NCBI RefSeq assembly: GCF_030161095.1
Contig: NZ_BSPP01000007.1
Coordinates: 184,919 to 248,918, forward strand
Length of the DNA stretch: 64,000 bases
Direction: 5' to 3'
From: Cypionkella aquatica
Lineage (GTDB): Bacteria > Pseudomonadota > Alphaproteobacteria > Rhodobacterales > Rhodobacteraceae
Part shown: positions 1 to 8,619 of the stretch, in pieces
Position numbering within the stretch: position 1 is the first letter of the stretch
Layout of the letters: each line of letters starts with the position of its first letter
Translations under genes and position numbers: made by a program
The notes under the pieces: generated by a model
Seen by the model: the letters and a program-made list of their open reading frames with translations, nothing else
The model's database searches: none
Told to the model about the DNA's origin: nothing

Positions 1-217
1 GCCGCGAATCCGATGGCAGACCGGTATCGCCATCCCAGTTATAGGTCAGCTCAACCGGACATTCCGGCTGCCCCGGAGGTGCCAGAAAGATCAGCGAAAA
101 CCGCCCCTTATCATTGTCGATCCGCCGCGTTTCCTCTAGCCCCAGCAGCTTGTAGAACGCCAAAGAGGCGTCCAGATCCAGCACCCGGACCATGGTGTGC
201 AAATACCGAATTGTCAT
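1..217 (-). CDS. gloA: Lactoylglutathione lyase (glyoxalase I), N-terminal part
   Basis: Partial gene that runs off the left edge; about 72 N-terminal codons are visible. The product begins MTIRYLHTMVRVLDLDASL and continues through FYKLLGLEETRR, the first VOC beta-alpha-beta module of glyoxalase I. His7 sits in the usual position of a metal ligand. The enzyme isomerises the methylglyoxal-glutathione hemithioacetal to S-lactoylglutathione in the cytoplasm. The ATG at 217 has an AGGAG ribosome site eight bases upstream. The next gene on this strand ends 70 bases upstream and seems unrelated. The C-terminal metal ligands lie outside the window, so function rests on the N-terminal match. Confidence 0.85.
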   Translation of the reverse strand, partial: MTIRYLHTMVRVLDLDASLAFYKLLGLEETRRIDNDKGRFSLIFLAPPGQPECPVELTYNWDGDTGLPSDSR

Positions 218-285
218 CGCAGTCTCCTTTTTCCTGCTGGCGAACTTAGCAGGCGATTGCGAAAAGGCGAGGGGGCGCGGTCACT

Positions 286-1677
286 TCAGAACGATGAGCG
301 GATGCCGACAGACAAGCCCAAATTCATCGAATCGCGGATCACCAAATCGGAAACAGAGCGCGTTGCCGACACGGTGGCGGTGGGGCGAAAGCCCAAAAGC
401 GACATATTGCTAAAGCTGGCCGTGGCCCCGGCCTCAAGCACCAGATCAGGGTTATCCAATTGGGCCTTCCAGTAATCCTTGGCCTCGACCGATGCGAAAA
501 ACTGCAGATCCAGACCTTGCACTAAGTCGGCTGGCTGTGCCTCTAGCCCAAGGGAAATTCCGCGATAAGGCAGCCCCGGCGCTGCGGCATCCAACTGCGA
601 AAGCCCGATAATTCCCGTCAGCCGCCCTTTGCCCAGTGCCATGCCCAAAGAGGCCTCTGCCGCCAGCCGGACCGAATTGTTGCGCGGTGTCGCAGGCGAT
701 TGCACCGCCTCGGCGGTCAGATCCAACCGCGCTACTTGCTGCGGCGAGATCAGTTTTGCCAGCCCGAATTGCAGGCGCTGCACCTCGCTTTGCCGCCCAA
801 AGCTATACCATTGCCGCCCAACCTGCGCCGCATAGGTCAGTCCAAGCGTTTGCGAGGTCCGCACTTGCCCAGAGATGCCAAGATCGAGGCCATTGTTCGA
901 GTAATCCGACGCATTCGCCAAGGGTTGCAGCTTGCGGGCTTTGTGCGACAGCCAAACTTCACGCCGCCGCAGTTTGACAAAGCCATTGACGGTGGATGTC
1001 GCATTGTTCTGCAATCGGTAGGACAAAGTGCCAGCGGCGACGGCTGTATAACCCGGCAAGGCCTGCTCAATTGGGATCGGGATGCCGTAGAAATCAAATG
1101 ACTCGTGCAGACTGCCGCCGTTGACGTTGTTGCTTGGCCCGGCAGCCAGACTCACGCTGAATTTCAGCGGCATGCGCTGCTCCAATGTCGCGAAGCCGCG
1201 CCGCAGCAAGTCCATGTCCGTTGGGGCTGTCCGGTAGCTGTCGGCCCGGCGCAACCACCATTTCGCGGCAATAAGGCGATCCTGCGATGCCAACGCCTCG
1301 GCGGTCAGAAATGCGGCCTGAAATTTCCACGGCCGATCTTTGGTGGCACGGAACGCGCGCTTGCCCGTGGTTTCTGCAAGGGCAGTTTGGCCCGACCGCG
1401 ACAGTGCCGCTGCCAGCAGCACCTGCGCTTCGATATCATTCGGATTGGCCGCCAACACTTGCCGCGCAATACGCACCGCAAGTTCTGGATTGCCGCGCGA
1501 GATTGCCTGCGCCACCAGCACCCGTGCAGCCCGTGGCGTCACTTGCATGGTCACATCACCGCCCGGCTCCGCTTTGGCACCTTCGCCAAGCCACGCGCCC
1601 AGCAAGGCAATCCAAACCGCGCCGACCCAAGCAGCCCTTCGTGGCCACATGGTCAAGGCACGACTCGTCAGGGACAC
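286..1677 (-). CDS. Slam-like surface lipoprotein assembly modifier (TPR + beta-barrel)
   Basis: About 463 residues from a GTG at 1677; an in-frame ATG at 1650 starts a cleaner signal peptide (MWPRRAAWVGAVWIALLG...AKA). Residues about 45-170 form helical TPR-type repeats (ARQVLAANPNDIEAQVLLAA), and the remainder alternates polar and hydrophobic strands and ends in aromatic Phe, as outer-membrane barrels do. This periplasmic-TPR plus barrel architecture and size match the Slam (DUF560) family, which moves lipoproteins to the cell surface. The gene overlaps the 3' end of a lipoprotein gene by ten bases, so the two are probably translationally coupled and the lipoprotein is the likely client. 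Family assignment comes from architecture and context. Confidence 0.72.
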   Translation of the reverse strand: MSLTSRALTMWPRRAAWVGAVWIALLGAWLGEGAKAEPGGDVTMQVTPRAARVLVAQAISRGNPELAVRIARQVLAANPNDIEAQVLLAAALSRSGQTALAETTGKRAFRATKDRPWKFQAAFLTAEALASQDRLIAAKWWLRRADSYRTAPTDMDLLRRGFATLEQRMPLKFSVSLAAGPSNNVNGGSLHESFDFYGIPIPIEQALPGYTAVAAGTLSYRLQNNATSTVNGFVKLRRREVWLSHKARKLQPLANASDYSNNGLDLGISGQVRTSQTLGLTYAAQVGRQWYSFGRQSEVQRLQFGLAKLISPQQVARLDLTAEAVQSPATPRNNSVRLAAEASLGMALGKGRLTGIIGLSQLDAAAPGLPYRGISLGLEAQPADLVQGLDLQFFASVEAKDYWKAQLDNPDLVLEAGATASFSNMSLLGFRPTATVSATRSVSDLVIRDSMNLGLSVGIRSSF

Positions 1678-2615
1678 GCCGGCCCACCAACCAGTTCGCA
1701 GTTTGATGACACGAACAGCCCGTGTTCCATCGCCTCGGCACTATCGCTTATCGGCTGGAATACCAGAAGCATCGCAATTTCTGACGCATCAGTGCCCGAG
1801 AACGTGCCCGCATAGCTGCCGGAATCCGAAAGCGTGCCTTGCAGCGTATCGGGGTCAACGTCCAACCGCTGGGTTCTGCCATTAAAGTTACCAGCCGAGT
1901 CGATCAGATTTGACTCGAACAGGAACTGTGTCGCCAAGGCTGTATTGGTATCGACGATCCGGCGTTGATCAACACCCCCCGAAACCGTCATTTCGTTGAA
2001 ATCCGCGGTGACCAGCATGCGGCCCGTGGTGCGATAGGACCGTACCGGGTCAAGGTCGCCGCCCGGCCCCGATCCTGGGTTTTGCCCAAAGTTCAAAAGC
2101 CCGGCATAAGTGCCAGAATAATTGAACTTGTTCTGCGCCCCGACATCGCCCACCGGCACCGTAAACACATCCGCGCGCGAGAAAATGCCGCCACCGTGAT
2201 AATTGGCAAACTGCCCAGCCTCGACGGCAATCAAACCTCTTGCATCGCCCGCAGTGGCAACCAGTGCCACAACATAGCGGTTCGAGGTGGTTTCCTGATA
2301 GGTATAGGCTTGATAGCCGCCAACATCAAAAGCCGCGTTGCGCTGGTAAGTCGCGCGCAAAGCCGCCGCATCTTGCGCGCTCATTTGCACATTGATCGTC
2401 GCATCGCCCGGCGCATAAGTCGAAAGGCTGGCCGACTGCATGTTCTTTTTCACCGAGGCTGGCACGATAACGCCGGTGCCCGGATCTGGCGTATCAACGG
2501 GAACCTCTGGATCAACAGGTGGATCAACAGGCACTTCGGGATCGGCCAAAAACGGATTTCCACCACAAGCAGCCAAGGTCAGCGCGGCCGCCAACAGGAT
2601 AAAATACGGTTTCAT
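1668..2615 (-). CDS. Surface lipoprotein, TbpB-like barrel domain (probable Slam client)
   Basis: 315 residues from the ATG at 2615. A lipoprotein signal peptide ends in the lipobox LAAC with Cys17 as the lipidated residue; the +2 residue is Gly, so no inner-membrane retention signal. A Pro/Asp/Val-rich spacer follows (DPEVPVDPPVDPEVPVDTP). The C-terminal half has the Gly/aromatic strand pattern FNYSGTYAGLLNFG...SGSYAGTFSGTDASEIAML typical of the small beta-barrel in transferrin-binding-protein-B-like proteins. Two Cys near the C-terminus (SNCELVGGPAC) may form a disulfide. It is cotranscribed with the Slam-like gene, which starts inside its last codons. The ligand is unknown; heme, metal or a host/environmental protein are only possibilities. 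Confidence 0.7.
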   Translation of the reverse strand: MKPYFILLAAALTLAACGGNPFLADPEVPVDPPVDPEVPVDTPDPGTGVIVPASVKKNMQSASLSTYAPGDATINVQMSAQDAAALRATYQRNAAFDVGGYQAYTYQETTSNRYVVALVATAGDARGLIAVEAGQFANYHGGGIFSRADVFTVPVGDVGAQNKFNYSGTYAGLLNFGQNPGSGPGGDLDPVRSYRTTGRMLVTADFNEMTVSGGVDQRRIVDTNTALATQFLFESNLIDSAGNFNGRTQRLDVDPDTLQGTLSDSGSYAGTFSGTDASEIAMLLVFQPISDSAEAMEHGLFVSSNCELVGGPACP

Positions 2616-2870
2616 ATGCTGGACCACCCTAAGTAAAATCACATCAACTTTGCGTGCAAAACCCTTGAAAGTCAAAGCGGATTCGTTTTCCTGCTTTGAT
2701 CTTTCAGCCCTGTGTTCGCCTCGCATCACCCCCATTTGGGGCAAGCGCACAGCTTCGGCCTTGGCGCGGCAGGGTGAACCTGTCTATATGTAGACAATCA
2801 AATCAGGGCGCCGACAATGGGTTGTCATCGGTGGCGCAAATCCTGAATTTTCAGCTGGCGGAGCCCCGAC

Positions 2871-3704
2871 GTGCAGACCTACCTTGACGCATTGCGCACC
2901 GTGCTGGCCGAGGGCCAGAGCTCGACCGATCGCACCGGCACGGGCACGATTTCGCATTTTGGCCTGCAAAGCCGCTATGATCTGTCGATGGGTTTTCCCT
3001 TGGTCACCACCAAGAAACTGCATCTGAAATCCATCATCCACGAGCTTCTTTGGTTCCTGAACGGCGACACAAATATCGGCTATCTCAAGGCCAATGGCGT
3101 CGGCATCTGGGATGAATGGGCTGATTCCAATGGGGATCTTGGCCCGGTTTACGGCGCGCAATGGCGGCGGTTTCCGAAACTGACCCCAGCTGGTGACGAT
3201 GCGGCGGGCCGCCCGCTTTTCTATGCCGACAGCGTGGATCAAATCGCCGATCTGGTGGACGCCATTCGCAAAACCCCCGACAGTCGCCGCTTGATCGTCT
3301 CGGCCTGGAACCCGGGCGAGGTGCCGAATATGGCGCTGCCGCCCTGCCATACGTTATGGCAAGTCCGCATCGCCGGGCGCAAGTTGCATCTGCAACTCTA
3401 TCAGCGCTCGGCCGATATGTTCCTTGGCGTGCCGTTCAACATCGCCTCCTATGCGCTGCTGCAAACCATGCTCGCGCAAGTCACGGGCTACGAGCCGGGC
3501 GATTTCATCCACACGATGGGCGATGCGCATATCTATTCCAACCATCTGGATCAGGTGCAGCTGCAACTTTCGCGCAGGCCGAAACCTGCGCCGCGGCTGC
3601 GGATCAAGCGGCAGGTCAGCTCGATCTTCGATTTCAAATATGAGGATTTTGAGGTGCTGAACTATGATCCCGACCCCGCGATCAAAGCCCCCGTGGCTGT
3701 GTAA
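2871..3704 (+). CDS. thyA: Thymidylate synthase
   Basis: 277 residues from a GTG start ([12 protein letters not shown]), slightly longer than the 264 of E. coli ThyA. It methylates dUMP to dTMP using methylene-tetrahydrofolate and yields dihydrofolate. The catalytic cysteine is Cys159 in [10 protein letters not shown]; the N-terminal RTGTGT phosphate loop, the [10 protein letters not shown] arginine pair and the [15 protein letters not shown] dUMP-binding segment are all present. The insert around 90-120 is of ordinary ThyA length. A GGCGGAG site lies upstream. folA follows after 12 bases, so the enzyme producing dihydrofolate and the one recycling it are made together. Confidence 0.97.
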   Translation: MQTYLDALRTVLAEGQSSTDRTGTGTISHFGLQSRYDLSMGFPLVTTKKLHLKSIIHELLWFLNGDTNIGYLKANGVGIWDEWADSNGDLGPVYGAQWRRFPKLTPAGDDAAGRPLFYADSVDQIADLVDAIRKTPDSRRLIVSAWNPGEVPNMALPPCHTLWQVRIAGRKLHLQLYQRSADMFLGVPFNIASYALLQTMLAQVTGYEPGDFIHTMGDAHIYSNHLDQVQLQLSRRPKPAPRLRIKRQVSSIFDFKYEDFEVLNYDPDPAIKAPVAV

Positions 3705-3716
3705 AAGAGGGATCTG

Positions 3717-4193
3717 ATGTTAAGCCTGATCGTCGCGCGCGCCCGCAATGGCGCCATAGGTAAAGACAACCAAATCCCGTGGCACGCGCCCGAGGATCTG
3801 GCATTTTTCCAGCGCGAAACCACCGGGGGTGCGATCATCATGGGGCGCAAGACGTGGGAAAGCCTGCCATTCAAGCCGTTGAAAAACCGCCTGAATTGCG
3901 TGGTATCCTCGGATCCGACCTTGGCCGAGCACGTCTTTGCCACACCCGAAGCTGCTTTGGATTTCGCCCATGCGCAGGGCTACGCGCGCGTTTATGGCAT
4001 CGGTGGCGCTGGCATTTATGCTGCTCTTTTGCCGCGCGCCGACCGCCTGCTGATCACGGAAGTCGCGCTCGACATCACCGATGCTGACGCGTTTTTCCCC
4101 GAGTTTGATGCGAAACACTGGCAGCAAAGCCCGGCCATCCCTTTGCGCACGGATGCGCCCGCTTGCATCGCCACCGAATACCTGCGGCGTTAA
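3717..4193 (+). CDS. folA: Dihydrofolate reductase
   Basis: 158 residues, normal length for bacterial DHFR. It reduces dihydrofolate with NADPH and so completes the thymidylate cycle with ThyA encoded just upstream. Family landmarks are MLSLIVARARNGAIGKDNQI with PWHAPEDLAFF (substrate loop with the catalytic acidic residue at E26/D27), the NADPH-binding GRKTWESLPFKPL, and the YGIGGAGIYAALLP nucleotide loop. Start ATG at 3717 has AGAGG seven bases upstream. No further gene on this strand follows; the next gene is convergent. Confidence 0.97.
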   Translation: MLSLIVARARNGAIGKDNQIPWHAPEDLAFFQRETTGGAIIMGRKTWESLPFKPLKNRLNCVVSSDPTLAEHVFATPEAALDFAHAQGYARVYGIGGAGIYAALLPRADRLLITEVALDITDADAFFPEFDAKHWQQSPAIPLRTDAPACIATEYLRR

Positions 4194-4287
4194 CCTGCTG
4201 CAATCTATCTAAAATTATCATCCTCTGTGCGCAAATATCTCACGGGGGCCGGGGGTTGTGAAACCCCAAGGCTGTGCCAGATCACCC

Positions 4288-4917
4288 CTACAGCTCCACC
4301 ACGATCCCGCCCGCCGCAGTCGCATCCTCGGGGTCATGCGTCACCATCAACACGGCAATGCCGCGTGCGCGCGCGTGGTCGAACACAAACTGCCGCATCT
4401 CGGCCCGCAAGCTGGCATCCAGCTTTGAAAACGGCTCATCCAGCAGCAGCGCTTGCGGTTCTGCCAACAGCGTCCGCATCAGCGCCGCACGGGCGCGCTG
4501 CCCGCCTGACAGCGTGGCAGGGTCGCGCAGATACATCCCCGCCAATCCCGCTTGCGCCAAAGCGGCCTCGACCGCGGCGCGACGCTGCGACCGCCCCCGC
4601 AGGGTCGGGGTCAAGCCAAAGGCCAGATTGTCGCCGACCGACAGATGCGGAAACAGCAGCGCATCCTGAAACATCACCCCGATCCGCCGGGTCTCGGCGG
4701 GCAAAGCGGTGACATCGCGGTCCGCAATCAAGACCCGCCCCTGCGCCAAAAACCCATGCGCCAAATGGCCGCCGATGCCGTCGAGCAGCGTGGATTTCCC
4801 CACCCCCGACGGCCCCATCACCACAGCCACCCCGCCTGCTGCAACCCGCAGGGTTATCGGCGCGAACATGGGCTTGCCTGCATGGCTTACCGAAAACCCA
4901 ATCAACTCAAGGCTCAA
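4288..4917 (-). CDS. ynjD: ABC transporter ATP-binding protein, YnjD family
   Basis: 209 residues from a TTG at 4917 that overlaps the TGA stop of the permease gene. The TTG is preferred because it gives MSLELIGFSVSHAG, the expected beginning, and sits just after a GGGGGTGGAG stretch. Walker A is GPSGVGKST near residue 34, the Q-loop lies in GVMFQDALLFPHLSV, the signature is LSGGQRARAAL, Walker B is ALLLDEPFSKLD and the switch His is in VTHDPEDA. It energises import by the YnjB/YnjC system encoded upstream. It is short, with no C-terminal regulatory domain, as in E. coli YnjD. Confidence 0.88.
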   Translation of the reverse strand: MSLELIGFSVSHAGKPMFAPITLRVAAGGVAVVMGPSGVGKSTLLDGIGGHLAHGFLAQGRVLIADRDVTALPAETRRIGVMFQDALLFPHLSVGDNLAFGLTPTLRGRSQRRAAVEAALAQAGLAGMYLRDPATLSGGQRARAALMRTLLAEPQALLLDEPFSKLDASLRAEMRQFVFDHARARGIAVLMVTHDPEDATAAGGIVVEL

Positions 4918-6605
4918 ACTCCACCCCCTCGCAGATCGCGGCGGTTGCGATGCCACCACATCGGCAGCAAAGCCGCCGCTGCATAGGCCGCAAAGGGCAG
5001 GGCGGCTTGCAGGCTGGCGTATACCCCGACCACACGTCGATCCGCCCCCGAAGCCAGCGTCACCGCCTCGGTCGTCAGCGTGGCGATCCGCCCCGCGCCC
5101 ATGAACAAGGTTGGCAGATATTGCGCCACCGACACCGCGACGCCAATGGCCGCCGCCGTCAGGATCGGGCGCAGCAGGATCGGCAGCCGCAGGCCAAGCA
5201 ACCGCCGCCAGCGCCCGGCACCCAAAGCCGCAGCCACCCGCAACAAGCGCGGATCCACACTGCGCCACGGTTCTGACAGCGTGATCATCACATAGGGAAA
5301 CACCAGCAGCGCCTGCGCCCAGATCACCGCCAGATAACCGCCCGACAGGCCAGCCCGCAAAAACCACACGTTCAGCCCGTATAGAAAGCCGATCTGCGGC
5401 ATCAACAGCGGCAGATAGATCAGCGCCTCGGCCCAAGGCGCGCGCGGCAGATCGGCCTCAGCCTCCAGCCAAAGCACTGCCAAGGCCAGCGAGACAGCGG
5501 TGCTTGCCGCCGCCAGTATCACGGTATTGTACAAAGCCGCGCCCCATGTGGCCGAGGGTGACGCCCAAGCCGCCGCCGACCAGCTTTCCGGCCAGATCAG
5601 CGGAAAGCTCCACCGCCACGCGAGCGACCACAGCAGCAGCGACACAAGCGCCAGACTGGCCAGCGCCATCAGCGCCCAAACCGCGCCCGACGCCAGCCGC
5701 AGCCCCGGCGCCCAAGACATTCCCCGCCCGCCGCGCGGCACCCACCAACGCCCCAGCAGACGCAACGCCGCTTCCGCCCCCCACAGCGCCGCGATACACA
5801 CCACCACCAGCGCCGCTTGCAGCATTGCCCCGGCAGAGGCGGGCAGAATCATCGCCAGATCCGGCTGGCTGAACAGCCGCACCACCGCCACCGCCAGACT
5901 GGGCGGGTTCGACGGCCCCAGAATGATCGCCATATCGACCACCGACAAACCGTAAGCCAGCACCACCCAGACCGGCAGCCGGATCAACGGCCACAGCTGC
6001 GGCAAGATCAGCTTGATCCACGCCACTCCCGGCCCATAGCCCAACGCCCGCCCCGCCGCGATCTGCCGCGCCACGGGCAGTTGTGCCAGCCCCGAGGCGA
6101 TCACCAACAGCAAAAACGGCAGCTCTTTCACCACCAGCCCCAGCATCAGCGCCAAGCCCCAAGCGTCATGCACGCTGGCAATATCGGGCGGGCGGTTCCA
6201 GCCGAACGCCAGCGCCAAGCCGCGCGCGATCCAGCCCGAGGGCGCAAGCACAAACGCCAATCCCACCGCCATCGCCGCATGCGGCACCGCCAGAAACGGT
6301 GCCAGCCAGCGCAGCCGCCCCGGCCCCCTTCCAAAAGATCCCGCCGCGCAAAACCCCAACGCCAGAACCAGCGCGATCAGCGTCGATCCCAGCCCTGTCA
6401 GCAGACTTAGCTGCAGACTGCTGCCAAAGCCCGGCTGCGCCAGCAGCATCCGCCACGGCTCCAGCGACCAGACGCGCAGGTCCAGGGCAGGCAAAATCCC
6501 AAACGCCGCCTGCAGGCTTTGCCCCAGCCCCAGCGCGATCGGCGCGATCAGGCCCAGCCCGACCACGCCCAGCACCAGCCCGCGCAAGGCCCGGCCCCGG
6601 CTCAT
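4914..6605 (-). CDS. ynjC: ABC transporter fused permease, YnjC family
   Basis: 563 residues with roughly twelve membrane segments in two homologous halves, as in the iron(III)/thiamine-type fused permeases. The ATG at 6605 overlaps the ynjB stop in an ATGA arrangement, so I prefer it to the upstream ATG at 6626. EAA-type coupling loops are visible, for example AAGRALGYGPGVAWIKLILP in the first half and AAALGAGRWRRLLGLRLP in the second. It forms the inner-membrane channel for the YnjB substrate and is coupled to YnjD. The arrangement substrate-binding protein, fused permease, ATPase equals E. coli ynjBCD. The transported compound is not known. Confidence 0.88.
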   Translation of the reverse strand: MSRGRALRGLVLGVVGLGLIAPIALGLGQSLQAAFGILPALDLRVWSLEPWRMLLAQPGFGSSLQLSLLTGLGSTLIALVLALGFCAAGSFGRGPGRLRWLAPFLAVPHAAMAVGLAFVLAPSGWIARGLALAFGWNRPPDIASVHDAWGLALMLGLVVKELPFLLLVIASGLAQLPVARQIAAGRALGYGPGVAWIKLILPQLWPLIRLPVWVVLAYGLSVVDMAIILGPSNPPSLAVAVVRLFSQPDLAMILPASAGAMLQAALVVVCIAALWGAEAALRLLGRWWVPRGGRGMSWAPGLRLASGAVWALMALASLALVSLLLWSLAWRWSFPLIWPESWSAAAWASPSATWGAALYNTVILAAASTAVSLALAVLWLEAEADLPRAPWAEALIYLPLLMPQIGFLYGLNVWFLRAGLSGGYLAVIWAQALLVFPYVMITLSEPWRSVDPRLLRVAAALGAGRWRRLLGLRLPILLRPILTAAAIGVAVSVAQYLPTLFMGAGRIATLTTEAVTLASGADRRVVGVYASLQAALPFAAYAAAALLPMWWHRNRRDLRGGGV

Positions 6606-7786
6606 TTGGTGTAGCGTTGTGCCCATTCTGCGACAAGTCGGGTCATCCAGCTGGCATGTGGTTCCAACAACACCGGCCCCAGATCGGCCAAAGCGGGCAG
6701 GGCGGGCGCGGTTGGCAAAGCCGCAAATTCGGCCTGCGCTGCCGCATCCAGTTTGCCCGCATCCAACACCGCAAACGAGCCTAAAACCTCAATATTCTGC
6801 ATATGGGCTTGGGTTGCGGGGTCAAGCAGGAAGTTCGCAACCACCTCCGCCCCCGCCTGATGCGCGGCATTATACGGGATCGCCACAAAGCTGATGTTGC
6901 CGATGCTGCCCGCCTTTGGCACGAACACCCGCGCGGTATCCGGCAGACTGCCCGCCTTGATCGCAGCCGCGGTCGAGGCCGGATCGAACGACATCGAGAT
7001 ATCAACCTCGCCATCGTTCAGCATCTGATCCTGCACCTCGGCGCTGGCTGGAAAGCTGGCACCGGCTTGCCACAGATTGGGGCGCAAGGCGTCATACCAT
7101 GCCCAAAGCGGTGCGGTTGCCGCAGCAAAGGCCGCATCCGTCACCGGCTGTTGCAAGGCGGCAGGATCCGGCGCGAGTTCGATCAGCGTCTGTTTCAGAA
7201 ATGTCGCTCCGATGAAATTTGACGGATCGGGATGCGTCATCCGCCCTTTGTGCGCTGCGGCCCAATCGACAAATCCTGCCATAGTCTCAGGGGTTTCGCT
7301 GACTTTGGCGCTGTCATAGCTGAACACGAACTTGGCCAGCCGCCACGGGCTTTCCATGCCGTCGACCGGCACGGTAAAATCGACCGTGGCTGCCGAGGCA
7401 GGCCCCAGATCCAAATATTGCGCATTGGGCAAGCTCGCGACAAACGGCCCGTGCAGCAGCCCCTGTTCCTTCATCGCCAGAAAATTCGGCCCGTTGATCC
7501 ATATCATATCGACCGAGCCGCCCTGATCCTGCCCCGCGGCCTTTTCCGCCACCACCCGCGTCACCGCCTCGGCGGTATCTGTCAGCTTGACCTGTTCCAC
7601 CTTGACGCCAAACTGCGCTTCGGTTTGCGTGCTGACCCAAGCAATAAAAGCGTTGGTGCGTGCATCGCCGCCCCAAGCGTTGAAATAGACCGTCTGGCCT
7701 TTGGCCTCTGCCAAGGTTTGCGACCAATCTGCCATCGCCGGGGTGGCGAGCAGCAGCGAAAGGGCGGCAAAAAGCGGAAATCTCAT
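6602..7786 (-). CDS. ynjB: ABC transporter periplasmic substrate-binding protein, YnjB family
   Basis: 394 residues with a clear Sec signal peptide (MRFPLFAALSLLLATPAMA). The mature part starts DWSQTLAEAKGQTVYFNAWGGD, and the FNAWGGD...AFIAWV segment together with GGSVDMIWINGPNF and the C-terminal LLEPHASWM...EWAQRY closely resembles E. coli YnjB as I remember it. This is the periplasmic capture protein of the YnjBCD importer. ynjC starts inside its stop codon. The ligand of the family is unresolved; similarity of the set to thiamine and ferric-ion importers is only suggestive. Confidence 0.88.
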   Translation of the reverse strand: MRFPLFAALSLLLATPAMADWSQTLAEAKGQTVYFNAWGGDARTNAFIAWVSTQTEAQFGVKVEQVKLTDTAEAVTRVVAEKAAGQDQGGSVDMIWINGPNFLAMKEQGLLHGPFVASLPNAQYLDLGPASAATVDFTVPVDGMESPWRLAKFVFSYDSAKVSETPETMAGFVDWAAAHKGRMTHPDPSNFIGATFLKQTLIELAPDPAALQQPVTDAAFAAATAPLWAWYDALRPNLWQAGASFPASAEVQDQMLNDGEVDISMSFDPASTAAAIKAGSLPDTARVFVPKAGSIGNISFVAIPYNAAHQAGAEVVANFLLDPATQAHMQNIEVLGSFAVLDAGKLDAAAQAEFAALPTAPALPALADLGPVLLEPHASWMTRLVAEWAQRYTK

Positions 7787-7838
7787 GGTGGCTCCGATGT
7801 TCAGAATTAAGCTATGGCAGAGAGATTAAGATTGTCTT

Positions 7839-8444
7839 TCAGTCGGCAAAGGCAAGCCAACCCTGCCGCCAACGCAGCAGCGTCGAGATGCAACACAGGG
7901 CGGCAAAGCTGTAGGCCAGAATGGCAAACCATGCCGGAAACAGCGCCATGGCTGCAAAGATAGCAATGGTTTCAAAGCCTTCTGTCAAGCCGCCCAAATA
8001 GTAAATCCCCTTGTTCGGAAAGGATATTGCCACTTGGCGACGCTTGGCAGCAATGCTGGCAAAGGCCAGAAACGACGATCCGGTGCCGACAAAGCTGCTG
8101 ATCAGCACAGCCGCAGGCAGCGCGTTCTGGCCCGGATCCGCCAGCGCAAAGCCTAAGGGAAACAGCGCGTAGAACACGAAATCAAGGCCAATATCCAGAA
8201 ATGCGCCGCGATCCGTCGCCCCCTTGATCCGCGCCACCGCCCCATCCAAACCATCCGCCAGCCGGTTCAAAACCAGCAAAATCAACGCGATCCCAAAGCA
8301 CTCTGCCGCCAAGGCTGGCACCGTCAGCGCGCCCAAGCCAAACCCCAGAACAGAGATCTGATCCGCTGTCATCCGCGCCCCCAGCCAGCGCGCCGGGGCC
8401 GCCAGCAGCCGCCGTTGCAACGGCAGAAGTTTCGCATCAATCAT
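7839..8444 (-). CDS. ynjF: CDP-alcohol phosphatidyltransferase family protein, YnjF-like
   Basis: 201 residues, multi-spanning. The CDP-alcohol transferase signature D-G-x2-A-R-x8-G-x3-D-x3-D is present as DGLDGAVARIKGATDRGAFLD followed by IGLDF. The stretch SSFVGTGSSFLAFASIAAK and the GGLTEGFETI segment match E. coli YnjF. Such enzymes swap CMP for an alcohol on a phosphatidyl or related head group at the inner membrane, but YnjF's own substrate is not known. It stands 52 bases upstream of ynjB on the same strand, so it is likely the first gene of a ynjF-ynjB-ynjC-ynjD operon. In E. coli the homologue lies at the other end of the ynj cluster. Confidence 0.87.
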   Translation of the reverse strand: MIDAKLLPLQRRLLAAPARWLGARMTADQISVLGFGLGALTVPALAAECFGIALILLVLNRLADGLDGAVARIKGATDRGAFLDIGLDFVFYALFPLGFALADPGQNALPAAVLISSFVGTGSSFLAFASIAAKRRQVAISFPNKGIYYLGGLTEGFETIAIFAAMALFPAWFAILAYSFAALCCISTLLRWRQGWLAFAD

Positions 8445-8619
8445 CCAGCCTCACAATTCCACCCACATCGCCGATCTATCTGACACGATTTTGACGCCCG
8501 CGCTGCAGCTTTTCGCCACAAGCCGCTGAGCTTCACCGCAATGCCGCAATAAGATGGCGGTTTTCGCTGTGCAGATTGCACAAAGCCGTGATGTAATGCA
8601 GCCGTGAAGTTCGGAGTAT

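Noticed and set aside
4253..4271. GGGGGTT/AACCCC hairpin as a terminator between folA and ynjD
   Set aside because: Short stem and no U-tract on either strand; too weak to annotate.
7787..7838. Thiamine riboswitch before the ynjB importer
   Set aside because: Only 52 bases separate ynjF and ynjB and no TPP-riboswitch core motif is seen.
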